64,000 nucleotides of DNA from Agreia pratensis (GTDB lineage: Bacteria; Actinomycetota; Actinomycetes; Actinomycetales; Microbacteriaceae): the NCBI RefSeq assembly GCF_900177685.1, contig NZ_FXAY01000002.1, positions 248,001 through 312,000 on the forward strand, given 5' to 3'. The notes under the pieces were generated by a model, which saw only the letters and a list, made by a program, of their open reading frames with translations, was not told the origin of the DNA and ran no database searches. The number at the start of each line of letters is the position of its first letter. Position 1 is the stretch's first letter. This document shows positions 31,730-40,330 of this stretch, piece after piece. A program made the position numbers and the translations under genes.

Positions 31730-33361
31730 ATGAACGGTCGACGACGACGGGTCAGCATTGCCGCGCGGCTCTTCGCCGTGCAGGCCGTATTCGTGATCGC
31801 GGCCGTGGGTCTCGCCGTCGCCCTTCTTGCTCTGGATGCCCGTGGCCGGGCCACCGCAGACGCGTCGGCCCGCAGCATGGTCACCGCCGAGGCGGTCGCC
31901 CACAACCCGTTCGTCATCGAGGCGGTGCAGCAGCCGGATCCCTCGAGTGTGCTGCAGCCCTACGCGGTGACGCTCATGGACGACACCCACGTCGATTTCA
32001 TCACCGTGATGGCGCCCGACCGCACGCGCTACACCCATCGCGATCCGGAAGAGATCGGCAAGCCATTCATCGGCACGATCGCCCCGGCGCTCGCGGGAAA
32101 GTCGTTCACCGAGACCTATACCGGCACCCTGGGACCATCGGTGCGCGCGGTCGTGCCCATCCGGGGCGACGACGGCAGCGTCACGGCTCTTGTCTCGGCC
32201 GGCATCACTCTGAGCCAGGTCGACGCCACCTTCTGGCCGCGGGTGCACCTGCTGCTGGGTGCGGGCGCGGTGATGATCGCACTGGGTGCTCTCGTCTCGT
32301 GGCTGTTCAGCCGCTATCTACGCCGGGTCACGGCCGGCCGCGGCGCAGAAGAACTCGGGCAGGTGTTCGCCTACTACGAGTCGGTTCTGCACTCGGTGCG
32401 CGAAGGGCTGGTGCTCGTCGATGCGCACGGGGTTCTGGTGCTCTACAACGACCACGCCGCCGATCTGCTCGGCCTCACCGCGGGTGGCCCCGCGCGGCCC
32501 GTCGACGAGCTCGACATCCCCGCCTCGCTCAAGGCCTTGCTGCTGCAAGACGAGGAGGCCCGCGACGAGGTCTTCGTGACCCGCGACCACGTTCTCGTCG
32601 TGAACCATCAGCCGGCCCTGCCGACCGAGGCGCAGCGCGGCGCGGGCCGCATCCGGTCGCTCGGCACCGTCACCACACTGCGTGACCGCACCGAGCTGCT
32701 GCGCGTCACGGGTGAGCTCGAGTCGATGCGAACGATGTCGGATGCGCTGCGCTCGCAGACCCACGAGTTCGCCAACCGCCTGCACACCATCGCTTCGCTG
32801 CTCGAGCTCGGACGAAGCGACGAGGCGCTGCGCTTCGCCGCCGACGAGCTCAATCTGAGCCAGCGTCTCGCCGACCGTGTGCTCGTGTCGGTCGACGAAC
32901 CCGTGATCGCCGCGCTCATGCTGGGAAAGGCCGCTCAGGCGCGGGAGCGCGGGGTGGCCCTCAAGCTCGAGACACATCTCGACCCCGGCACGCAGGGCTT
33001 CGAGCCCGCCGATGTCGTGACGATTCTCGGCAATCTCGTCGACAACGCGCTCGATGCGGCCGCATCCGGGACCGCCCCGGGCGTGGAGCCGTGGGTCGAG
33101 GTCTATCTCGGCCTCGGCGACGGTGAAGACGACCTCGTCGTGCAGGTCTCGGACTCTGGGCCGGGCATCGACCACGATGCACGCGAGCGCGTGTTCGGCC
33201 GCGGCTACTCGACGAAAGAGACGGATGCCTTGGGCCGCGGCATCGGGTTGGCTCTCGTTCGGCAGACGGTCGCCCGCCTCGGCGGAACCATCGAGCTCAG
33301 CGAGCACGTGGGCGCGGTGTTCACAGTGACGCTGCCGATGACCGCCCGGGTCGACTCGTGA
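31730..33361 (+). CDS. DcuS/CitA-type sensor histidine kinase
   Basis: A 543-residue membrane kinase. One helix at residues 10-33, an extracytoplasmic PDC/CACHE sensor domain (about 35-165, with the HVDFITVMAPDRTRYTHRDPEEIGKPF block common to citrate and C4-dicarboxylate sensors), a second helix (about 172-194), a PAS domain, then the H-box RSQTHEFANRLHTIASLLELG with His345 and an ATPase domain (LVDNALDAA, SDSGPGI, GRGIGLALVRQ). ATG 31730 follows GGGGAG. Paired with the response regulator 13 bases downstream and facing dctA, so it likely senses external C4-dicarboxylates and induces their uptake. Confidence 0.94.
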   Translation: MNGRRRRVSIAARLFAVQAVFVIAAVGLAVALLALDARGRATADASARSMVTAEAVAHNPFVIEAVQQPDPSSVLQPYAVTLMDDTHVDFITVMAPDRTRYTHRDPEEIGKPFIGTIAPALAGKSFTETYTGTLGPSVRAVVPIRGDDGSVTALVSAGITLSQVDATFWPRVHLLLGAGAVMIALGALVSWLFSRYLRRVTAGRGAEELGQVFAYYESVLHSVREGLVLVDAHGVLVLYNDHAADLLGLTAGGPARPVDELDIPASLKALLLQDEEARDEVFVTRDHVLVVNHQPALPTEAQRGAGRIRSLGTVTTLRDRTELLRVTGELESMRTMSDALRSQTHEFANRLHTIASLLELGRSDEALRFAADELNLSQRLADRVLVSVDEPVIAALMLGKAAQARERGVALKLETHLDPGTQGFEPADVVTILGNLVDNALDAAASGTAPGVEPWVEVYLGLGDGEDDLVVQVSDSGPGIDHDARERVFGRGYSTKETDALGRGIGLALVRQTVARLGGTIELSEHVGAVFTVTLPMTARVDS

Positions 33362-33374
33362 TCGAGGGCTGGGC

Positions 33375-34067
33375 ATGATCCGGGTGCTGATCGTCGAAGA
33401 CGAGGTGATCACGGCCGAGGCGCATGCTCTCTACGTCGCACGGCTCGACGGCTTCGAGGTGGGCGGGGTAGCCCACACGGGCGCCGAAGCAGTGCGTCTG
33501 TTGAAGGCCTCTCTGGGGCAGGAGGGCGAACGCATCGACCTGATTCTGCTCGACATGAATCTGCCCGACATCGACGGTCTCGAGCTGTGCCGGCGCATCA
33601 GGGCCGGCGGTGTCGATGTCGATGTGATCGCGATAACGGCGGTGCGCTCGGCCGAGGTGGTGCGGGCATCCATCGCGGCCGGAATCGTGCAGTACCTGAT
33701 CAAGCCGTTCACCTTCGGGGTGTTCACCGACAAGCTCACGAGCTATCGCGACTTCCGCAGCCTGTTCGCGCAGTCACCGACCGTGGCGAGCCAGAGGGAC
33801 GTCGACGGGGCGTTCGCCGCGCTGCGCACCTCGAACGATCCCGGGCTCGGCAAGGGGCTGAGCCCGGAGACGCTCAGTGCCGTGTCGACCCTGCTCGCGG
33901 AGTCGGGCGAGGGAGTATCGGCGCGCGAACTGGCTGATGAGATCCACGCTTCGAGGGTGACTGCTCGGCGCTACTTGGAGTACCTGGCCGACTCGGGGCG
34001 TGCCGAGAGGGCGCCGCGCTACGGAACCCCTGGCCGCCCCGAGGTGGAGTACCGCTGGCGGCAGTGA
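33375..34067 (+). CDS. CitB/DcuR-type response regulator
   Basis: A 230-residue response regulator. Receiver domain residues 1-125: acidic pair in IVEDEV, phosphoryl-acceptor Asp60 in LILLDMNLPDIDG, and Lys in LIKPFTF. The C-terminal part has an HTH (VSARELADEIHASRVTARRYLEYLADSGR) typical of the CitB/DcuR group. Co-transcribed with the kinase; its likely targets are dctA and its own operon in the 207-base divergent gap, which contains a CGCCAC/GTGGCG inverted repeat at 31547-31564. Confidence 0.93.
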   Translation: MIRVLIVEDEVITAEAHALYVARLDGFEVGGVAHTGAEAVRLLKASLGQEGERIDLILLDMNLPDIDGLELCRRIRAGGVDVDVIAITAVRSAEVVRASIAAGIVQYLIKPFTFGVFTDKLTSYRDFRSLFAQSPTVASQRDVDGAFAALRTSNDPGLGKGLSPETLSAVSTLLAESGEGVSARELADEIHASRVTARRYLEYLADSGRAERAPRYGTPGRPEVEYRWRQ

Positions 34068-34073
34068 CGCGCG

Positions 34074-34676
34074 CTACTCCCGGATCGTGGTGACGACGTC
34101 GACGATCGAGGGGGCGGGCGGGGCCGACCCGAAGCCGAAAGTCACCGGCGGATGAAGCGGAGCCATCGCGCCCAGGCTCTCTCCTCCTCGGGTCACGACC
34201 GCGTCATCGAGTGCACGAATAAGCGTCACGCCGTAGAACTCCTGCCGCCCGTTGCCCGCAGATCCGGCCGTATGAACGCCCGCGACGAGTCGACTAGCGA
34301 CGGGATCGATGACCCTCAGCCAGGCGGGGTGCGTCGCCACCAGCGACGGAACAACCCGCAGAAGCCGGCCGAGCGTCGAGAGGCCGCCCACGCGAATCCG
34401 CACCGACAGATCGCCCGCGGACACGGCAAGGCCGCCGTCGACGCGCCTGGTGGTGATGGGCACCACCCGTACCTCGTCGAAAGAGTAGGTCGACGAGACG
34501 AACTCGGCGATCTCGTCGCTGGGTGCGAGCAGCGTGCGGTGGCCGGAGGCGTCCTCGAGCATCACATCGGTGAAGGGGCCGAGCGGGGACTCGGCCCAGA
34601 TTCCCACCACGATGCGCGTGCCGGAAGACGTGCCGAAGCCTGCGATGCGACCAGAGAAGCGGTGTTCGGTGACCAT
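34074..34676 (-). CDS. Conserved hypothetical protein
   Basis: A 200-residue soluble protein that starts FSGRIAGFGTSSGTRIVVGIWAESPLGPFTDVMLED, followed by RTLLAPSDEIAEFVSSTYSFDEVRV and a core with AGDLSVRIRVGG. The pattern of alternating strands recalls actinobacterial proteins with predicted lipocalin/ligand-like folds, but I do not recognise a family with known function. Only six bases separate its stop from that of the response regulator, so the genes converge almost directly. Stand-alone gene. Confidence 0.75.
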   Translation of the reverse strand: MVTEHRFSGRIAGFGTSSGTRIVVGIWAESPLGPFTDVMLEDASGHRTLLAPSDEIAEFVSSTYSFDEVRVVPITTRRVDGGLAVSAGDLSVRIRVGGLSTLGRLLRVVPSLVATHPAWLRVIDPVASRLVAGVHTAGSAGNGRQEFYGVTLIRALDDAVVTRGGESLGAMAPLHPPVTFGFGSAPPAPSIVDVVTTIRE

Positions 34677-34710
34677 CGGGCCAGCATAAGCCGCGAGCCT
34701 TGTGTCGGAA

Positions 34711-35394
34711 TCAGGAAACCGCGTGCGCCCGGCGCCAATCCTCTGAGCTCAGGGCCTCGCGTAACCGTTCGTGGGTTCCGCGGATGTGCTCGGCGATCAG
34801 CGCTGCGGCACGGTCGGCATCGCGCGCACGAACGGCCTCGAGGATGCGGAGATGCTCGTCTCGTGCGTGGTCGCGCGAACCGGCAGAGCTGGCCTCGAGC
34901 CAGCGGGTGCGCTCGAGGCGGCGTAGAGACGCGGCGACCGCGGTGCTGAAGAACGGGTTGCCGGCGAGTTCGGCCAGCCGCGAGTGGAAGTCGCCGCCCG
35001 CCTGCACGCTCTCGCCAGCGGCGTTCGCGTCTGCCGTCGAGGTGAGCTCGTCGGCCAAGGCGTCGAGATCGTCGTCGGATGCTCGTTGCACTGCCAGTCG
35101 CACCGCCGCGGTCTCGACAGCTTCGCGATACTCGGCGAGCTGGCCTATCTCGGCGAGGTCGATCGGCGCGACGGCGAAGCTGCGGCCGTCGCGCCGCACC
35201 AGCCCCTCGGCCTCGAGACGAACGAGCGCTGCCCGAACCGGCGTTCTGGATGCCTCGAACCGCGCCTCGAGGCCCCGCTCGGCCAGGCTCTGGCCGGGCA
35301 GTAGATCGAGAGTGAGGATCGAGGTGCGGAGTCGCTCGTACAGCTGCGTCGTCTGCGTCGTGCGCTCTGTGTCGCCTGTCATGTCTGGGTCCAT
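34711..35394 (-). CDS. GntR family regulator with FCD domain
   Basis: A regulator of about 227 residues. Winged helix: LYERLRTSILTLDLLPGQSLAERGLEARFEASRTPVRAALVRLEAEGLV, then an all-helical FCD ligand domain containing the His/Asp metal-type residues DFHSRLAELAGN and DEHLRILEAV. ATG 35394 or ATG 35382 may be the start. It is divergent from an MFS transporter and the gap holds a strong GTATAC-type double palindrome. Probably represses the transporter; effector likely a small organic acid, inferred from the FCD class. Confidence 0.9.
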   Translation of the reverse strand: MDPDMTGDTERTTQTTQLYERLRTSILTLDLLPGQSLAERGLEARFEASRTPVRAALVRLEAEGLVRRDGRSFAVAPIDLAEIGQLAEYREAVETAAVRLAVQRASDDDLDALADELTSTADANAAGESVQAGGDFHSRLAELAGNPFFSTAVAASLRRLERTRWLEASSAGSRDHARDEHLRILEAVRARDADRAAALIAEHIRGTHERLREALSSEDWRRAHAVS

Positions 35395-35418
35395 CCGACC
35401 TGGAAGTAGTTCGACTTG

Positions 35419-35445
35419 ATTGGTATACCGTAATGGTATACCAAT
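35419..35445. promoter_or_regulatory. GntR operator between regulator and MFS gene
   Basis: ATTGGTATACC (35419-35429) and GGTATACCAAT (35435-35445) are exact reverse complements around five bases GTAAT. Each arm also contains its own GGTATACC palindrome. The core matches the GTATAC-type sites of FCD-domain GntR regulators. Lies 25 bases from the regulator start and 40 bases from the transporter start. Confidence 0.85.
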
Positions 35446-35484
35446 TAACGTGCGTGCTCGAGGAGCCGCACGAAGGAGCATCCC

Positions 35485-36741
35485 ATGACGTCGACCGTTT
35501 CGGTCCGTGCCGCCGCCGCAGGCATCCACCCCCGCGCCTGGCTCAATCTCGCGCTCGGGGTCGCCGCCCAGGCTGCGGGAACGCTCTTCATCAATACCCC
35601 CGCGTTCCTCATTCTGCTGCTGCACACCCAGCGCGGACTCACCCTCGCAGAGGCCGGGCTTCTGGCGGCGACGCCGACGGTGGGAATGGTTCTGACGCTC
35701 TTCGCCTGGGGCGCCCTCGTCGACCGCATCGGAGAGCGCTGGGTCATCGCCGTGGGCCTCGCGGTCACCGCGCTGGCAGCGTTCGCGGCAATGGCGGTCG
35801 ACGGGTATGTCGCCATCGGAGCCTTCCTGCTCGTCGGAGGCATGGCCGCTGCCAGCACCAATTCGGCGAGCGGCTCCCTTGTCGTGCGCTGGTTTCCGAG
35901 CAACCGTCGGGGGCTCGCGATGGGCATCCGTCAGATGGCGGTTCCGCTTGGGGTGACGATCGCGGCGGTATCTGTTCCTGTCGCTGCCGAGAGCGGTGGC
36001 GTGCCACTGGCGCTGCTTGTTCCCGGGCTGATCGCGGCGGTCTTTGCGCTGGCCTGCGGGGTGGGTATTCGCACCGCACCGCCGGGAGCTTCGGATGCAC
36101 GCCCCACATCTGCTCCGGCTGCCACGACCCCGGGCCCCGCCGCGCCGGTCACCCGAGCCGCCAATCCCTACCGGGGTAGCGCCTTTCTCTGGCGCATCCA
36201 TGCGGTGTCGGTTCTGCTGGTCGTGCCCCAATTCACGGTCTCGACGTTCGGGCTGGTGTGGCTGGTCACCGAGCTCGGCTGGAAGTCACTCGCCGCGGGT
36301 GTACTCGTGGGTGTTGCGCAGTTCGTGGGCGCGATCGGACGCATTCTCGTAGGTGTGTGGAGCGACAGGCTGGGCAGTCGTGTGCGGCCGCTGCGCTGGG
36401 TCGCCCTGTCGGCCGGGCTCGTGATGCTGCTGCTCGCGCTGTCTGATGCTGCGTCGTGGGGTGCCGCCGCCGTGGTCTTCGTCATCGCCACCGTCGTGGT
36501 GGTCGCCGACAACGGACTCGCATTCACCTCGGTGGCCGAGACCGCGGGGCCGGCATGGAGCGGCCGCGCACTCGGCGTGCAGAATACGGGCCAGTACGTG
36601 GCGGCGTCGATCGTGGGGCCAGCTGTGGGGGCACTCATCGGACTGGTGGGTTATCCGCTCGCCTTCGTGGCAGTGGCTCTCTTCCCGGCTGCGGCGATCG
36701 CGCTGGTGCCTCGCATCAGCGAGGAACGCGATCGCCTCTGA
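35485..36741 (+). CDS. Major facilitator superfamily transporter
   Basis: A 418-residue transporter with about 12 membrane segments. The loop 2-3 motif reads GALVDRIGERWV and later RILVGVWSDRLGSRVRP in the second half, both variants of the MFS G.L.DR.GR signature; the fold resembles the cyanate/nitrate (NNP/CynX) type with TNSASGSLVVRWFPSNRRGLAMGIRQMAVPLG. ATG 35485 follows AAGGAG. Under the probable control of the divergent GntR regulator. Its 3' end overlaps the convergent EamA gene by 26 bases. Substrate unknown. Confidence 0.93.
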   Translation: MTSTVSVRAAAAGIHPRAWLNLALGVAAQAAGTLFINTPAFLILLLHTQRGLTLAEAGLLAATPTVGMVLTLFAWGALVDRIGERWVIAVGLAVTALAAFAAMAVDGYVAIGAFLLVGGMAAASTNSASGSLVVRWFPSNRRGLAMGIRQMAVPLGVTIAAVSVPVAAESGGVPLALLVPGLIAAVFALACGVGIRTAPPGASDARPTSAPAATTPGPAAPVTRAANPYRGSAFLWRIHAVSVLLVVPQFTVSTFGLVWLVTELGWKSLAAGVLVGVAQFVGAIGRILVGVWSDRLGSRVRPLRWVALSAGLVMLLLALSDAASWGAAAVVFVIATVVVVADNGLAFTSVAETAGPAWSGRALGVQNTGQYVAASIVGPAVGALIGLVGYPLAFVAVALFPAAAIALVPRISEERDRL

Positions 36742-37681
36742 ATCGACGGGGGAGGCGGAGGCGGCGCTGGGCGAGCAGAATTCCGAGGAAGACGAGAACC
36801 GCGCCCAGCGGCTCATTCCACGAGAGTGTCTCGCCCAGAACCAGGATGCCCAGGGCGACTCCCACGATCGGTGTCAGGTAGGTGACCGTGGAGGTCACGG
36901 TCGGGCCCCATGTGAGAAGCACATTGATGTTCCAGAGATAAGCGAAGCCGGTGCCCATGATGCCCAGCACGAGGAGGCTGGAAATGATGGCGGGCGTGAG
37001 CTGCACCGCGCCGATCGCCACGATCGGAGTGAGCACCAGCATGATCGCTCCGCCGAGGCCGATCTGCAGAAATGCGGTGGTGACGCCGGACACGCCTCGC
37101 CCCGTGATGAAGCGTCGCAGATAGCTGAAGGTGAATCCGTAGCAGACCGCCGACCCGAGACAGGCGAGTTGGCCCGCGAGTTCGGTCACAGGTGAGCCGG
37201 CTGCGGCGGCTGTGGGCACGAAGCGCCAGGGTCCGATGATCACGACCACGCCGACGATGCCGACCGCCACGCCCAGAATCTGCGCGCGAGAGAGCTTCTC
37301 GACGCGGAACACCAGGGTTGCCATGATGGCGGTGGTGATCGGTGTGACGGCGTTGTAGATGCTGGCCAGGCCGCTCGACACGTATTGCTCTGCCCAGGCG
37401 AAGAGCAGATAGGGCAGCACTGAGCCGGAGATGGCCACCACCACGAAGTGGGCCCAGACCTTCGGTGAACGGGGCAGCGAACTGCGGGTGATCAACATCA
37501 CGATGCCGAGGGCCAGGCCGCCGAGCACCAGGCGGCTCCACGCGACCTGACCGAACGATGTGCCCTCGAGGGCCACCTTCATAAAGAGAAAGCTCGCGCC
37601 CCACACGATTCCCATCGCGGCGAACTGGATGCCGGCCGAGAGGTTCGATGTGCCTTCGGTTTTAGGGTGCGTGGTGCTCAT
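36716..37681 (-). CDS. DMT superfamily (EamA) transporter
   Basis: A 321-residue protein with ten membrane segments in two EamA repeats: GIVWGASFLFMKVALEG at the start and YNAVTPITTAIMATLVFRVEKL before the midpoint, then a second repeat ending YLTPIVGVALGILVLGETLSWNEPLGAVLVFLGILLAQ. Such proteins export metabolites such as amino acids; no specificity is visible. Single gene; the 3' end overlaps the MFS gene on the other strand. Confidence 0.92.
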   Translation of the reverse strand: MSTTHPKTEGTSNLSAGIQFAAMGIVWGASFLFMKVALEGTSFGQVAWSRLVLGGLALGIVMLITRSSLPRSPKVWAHFVVVAISGSVLPYLLFAWAEQYVSSGLASIYNAVTPITTAIMATLVFRVEKLSRAQILGVAVGIVGVVVIIGPWRFVPTAAAAGSPVTELAGQLACLGSAVCYGFTFSYLRRFITGRGVSGVTTAFLQIGLGGAIMLVLTPIVAIGAVQLTPAIISSLLVLGIMGTGFAYLWNINVLLTWGPTVTSTVTYLTPIVGVALGILVLGETLSWNEPLGAVLVFLGILLAQRRLRLPRRFRGDRVPR

Positions 37682-37743
37682 TCACTCACGGTAGCGGCAG
37701 ATGGGCACTGACTCTGGCGGGATTTCGACCTCGCAGTGACGGA

Positions 37744-37810
37744 CGAGCGCGGGAGTTCGCGCTGACCGCGGCGGCTGAGCCACCGCGACAGGCGCGAACT
37801 CCCGCGCTCG
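37744..37810. repeat. Long inverted repeat / cruciform after the flotillin gene
   Basis: Outer arms of 19 bases (37744-37762 and 37792-37810), containing CGAGCGCGGGAGTTCGCGC and its exact complement, surround an inner stem CGCGGCGGCT / AGCCACCGCG with one mismatch. It lies between the flotillin stop and the EamA start. It could terminate the flotillin transcript. The hairpin at 20060 shares part of this sequence style. Confidence 0.75.
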
Positions 37811-37823
37811 GCGGGGTACTGCT

Positions 37824-39287
37824 CTAGATGACCGGCGACTCGGTCTCAGGTGTGGGCGGCGTGGCTGTCGCAGTGGCCGGGCGACCGGCGCTGCTCGCAC
37901 CGGTTCCTGCGGACTTGGCCGCGAGGCCTCCTCCGATGCCCGCGAGCAGTGCGCTGAGGTCGAGGCCCGTGGCCTGCTTGATGACCTCGGGCAGCTCGGT
38001 CATGTTCTGCGCCACCGACTTCGTGAGCGCGCTCGCGCCCTCGGTCGAGATGATCGAGATGTTGTCGACGTTCGACAGCGGCTCGGCCATGCGGCGGGCG
38101 ACCTCGGGCATCGCGTCGATGGCCCGCGAGGCCAGCGCTTCGCGACTGAGCAGGTTCTGCGCCTCGGCGAGCGCCTTGACTGCGGCGGCCTCGGCCTCAC
38201 CCTTTGCGCGGGTGGCGGCCGCATTGGCGTTACCGAGAGCGGTGATCGACTCGGCCTCGTTGACGGCGGCGGTGCGTGCCGCCTCTGCCGTCTGCTGGCG
38301 ACGGTAGACCTCGACGTCGACGGCTGCCTTCTCGGTGTCGCGATCGGCCTGGGCCTTCTGCACCGCGGCGTACGCGGCGGCCTCGGCGGGCTGGCGAACC
38401 TCGATGTTGAGTCGCTGCTCGGCGACCTTGGCCTGCTCGACCACGGCCTCGCGCTCTTTGCCGGCCACGAAGGTGGCCTGCTCGGCGCGCGCCAGCTCAC
38501 CCGCGGCGTTCGCCTCGGCGTTCGCCCGTTCGGTGTCGGCCTTGATGGATGCGACCCGAATGTCGAGTTCGCGCTGACGCTCGGCCGTGAGCTGCTCGTT
38601 CTCGATGCGCGACAGGGCCGCGGCGCGCACGGTCTCTGCCTCGCGAACCTCGGCGATCTGGCGGGCCTGGGCGGCCTCGGCGCGACCACGGTCGGCGAGG
38701 TACGTCGAGCCCGGTGTCTCGATTTCGCGGATGTTCAGGGTCTCGATCTGCAGACCCAGCTCGGCGAGTTCGCCCTTGGTCTCGGTGACGGCATCCTGTG
38801 CCAGCTGCGCGAAGCTCTTGACGAGCTCGTCGACCGCGCGGCCGCCGATGAGGCCACGCAGCGAGCCTTCGAGCGACTGCTGCACGATCTCGGGAAGTTT
38901 CGCCTGCTGCAGCAGGTAGCGCTGGGCGGCGCGACGCACGCCGTCTTCGCTGCCCGTGACCTTGAAGTTGACCGTGGCCTTCACCGAGGTGCGAATGAAG
39001 TTGCTGTCGATCGCGGTCACGTCGACCGAGGTCTGGTACTGCTCGAGCGAGAGCTTGAAGCCCTCCTGAAAGATCGGCCAGATGAACGTGCGCCCACCGA
39101 TGATGACCTTCTGTGGTGACGTGATGCCGGAAGCCGCGTCCTTCGCCGCGCCGCGACCCACGACGATGAGTGCCTGGTTCGGCGGAACGCGTCGGATGCG
39201 GCTGGCGACGAATCCGAGCAACGCCACGATGATGACGATGACGACGACCACCGCGACGATGGACGTGTTGCTGCTGATGAAGTCCAT
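37824..39287 (-). CDS. floA-like: Flotillin-like SPFH domain protein
   Basis: A 487-residue membrane scaffold. An N-terminal hydrophobic hairpin-like segment (SIVAVVVVIVIIVALLGFVASRI) anchors it, the SPFH domain spans about residues 35-215, and a long Ala/Glu-rich coiled coil (about 220-400, with repeated EA and AEA motifs) precedes a C-terminal conserved part with IISTEGASALTKSVAQNMTELPEVIKQATGLDLSALL. The layout is that of YuaG/flotillin-type proteins that organise membrane microdomains. It follows the NfeD-like gene 34 bases downstream, the usual flotillin/NfeD pairing. Confidence 0.93.
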   Translation of the reverse strand: MDFISSNTSIVAVVVVIVIIVALLGFVASRIRRVPPNQALIVVGRGAAKDAASGITSPQKVIIGGRTFIWPIFQEGFKLSLEQYQTSVDVTAIDSNFIRTSVKATVNFKVTGSEDGVRRAAQRYLLQQAKLPEIVQQSLEGSLRGLIGGRAVDELVKSFAQLAQDAVTETKGELAELGLQIETLNIREIETPGSTYLADRGRAEAAQARQIAEVREAETVRAAALSRIENEQLTAERQRELDIRVASIKADTERANAEANAAGELARAEQATFVAGKEREAVVEQAKVAEQRLNIEVRQPAEAAAYAAVQKAQADRDTEKAAVDVEVYRRQQTAEAARTAAVNEAESITALGNANAAATRAKGEAEAAAVKALAEAQNLLSREALASRAIDAMPEVARRMAEPLSNVDNISIISTEGASALTKSVAQNMTELPEVIKQATGLDLSALLAGIGGGLAAKSAGTGASSAGRPATATATPPTPETESPVI

Positions 39288-39321
39288 GTACTGGGCTTCC
39301 TCTCTGTAGGGGACTGTGGTT

Positions 39322-39810
39322 TTAGGAGGCGGCGCTGTCTTCGACGATCGGCTCCACCTTGACCCGGTAGCCGTCTTCTTCGACGACCCGGATGCGCGTC
39401 TGCGCCGCGATGGCCGCGTCGCTGATGGCGGGTCGCCGTTCGAGTTCGCGCACGTCGTCGAGCCGCACCTCGCCGCCGACGGGGCCTGTACTCACCGTCG
39501 TGAATCCGACGAGGCCGACCGGTGAATAGTGCCCGCCGCTCTCTTGTTTGGCGATATGACTGACGAACAGCTGGATGGCGACGAGCGAGACGAGCGCGAG
39601 CCCGATCGCGATGACGTAGGTGAGCCAGGTGGGCAGGTCGTTCGAGACCGTGATGATGCCGGCGACGCCGAAGATCGACAGCCCAGCGCCGATCGCGATT
39701 CCCGAGACCAGGCCATCGCCGATGCCTATGAGGTCGAGCAGATCACCGATGATGATGCTCGTGAGCAGCAGAAGCAGGCCGATCGCGCCGACGATGAGAA
39801 ACGGAAGCAT
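39322..39810 (-). CDS. NfeD-like membrane protein, flotillin partner
   Basis: About 162 residues. Three hydrophobic segments near residues 1-22, 35-52 and 58-82 are followed by an OB-fold-like C-terminal domain (SPVGLVGFTTVSTGPVGGEVRLDD...TRIRVVEEDGYRVKVEPI) as in NfeD/YuaF proteins. I chose ATG 39810 (MLPFLIVGAIGLL), preceded by GAAGGGTG. First gene of a two-gene operon with the flotillin; together they likely form or regulate a membrane-domain platform. Confidence 0.85.
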   Translation of the reverse strand: MLPFLIVGAIGLLLLLTSIIIGDLLDLIGIGDGLVSGIAIGAGLSIFGVAGIITVSNDLPTWLTYVIAIGLALVSLVAIQLFVSHIAKQESGGHYSPVGLVGFTTVSTGPVGGEVRLDDVRELERRPAISDAAIAAQTRIRVVEEDGYRVKVEPIVEDSAAS

Positions 39811-39882
39811 GCGGCACCCTTCGTGTCGTAGCTCCTCTAGCATGCCCTACTCGGGGGTGGGCCTGCCAGGTCGGACTCCGGC

Positions 39883-40146
39883 TCAGTCGTAGACCCGAAC
39901 CAGCGACCATTCTCTGTCGGAGGCCGACCAGACCACGTCGAAGACGAAGCTCACGCCGAGTTCGTTGGTGGCTTGGAATCGCCACCCGCGAATGATGGGC
40001 GGATGGGTGACCCGAGACCAGGCGAGATCTTCAAGGGGTGTGGGCATGTCGGAGACTCGCCATCGCCGACCGTTCCAGACCATGCGCGAGGGCACGTCGT
40101 CGTCGACCCAGAGGGAGACCGCTTCGGCCGTGTACGAAATGCTCAT
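39883..40146 (-). CDS. Hypothetical protein (DUF6504-like)
   Basis: An 87-residue soluble protein with strands around DDVPSRMVWNGRRWRV and GWRFQATNELGVSFVFDV. The VW.GR.W.V pattern resembles short proteins that in other actinobacteria are linked to the ImuB/DnaE2 mutasome genes, but no such genes lie here, so the link is weak. ATG 40146. Same strand as the flotillin operon, 72 bases upstream of it. Confidence 0.65.
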   Translation of the reverse strand: MSISYTAEAVSLWVDDDVPSRMVWNGRRWRVSDMPTPLEDLAWSRVTHPPIIRGWRFQATNELGVSFVFDVVWSASDREWSLVRVYD

Positions 40147-40330
40147 CCGCTTCTACTCCTTCGAATATATGTTCGAGTAACGTCGAGCATACGCACCCCT
40201 TCGCGACACGCCAAAGGTGTGTTTATTCGGAACCGAAAAGAGCTTTGTCAAGTCCCAGAAAGCGGCAGCGGGATTTTCTCTACAGTTATCCGGGCCCGCC
40301 TTTCGGGGCGCCCGCACTGAGAAAAGAGCA

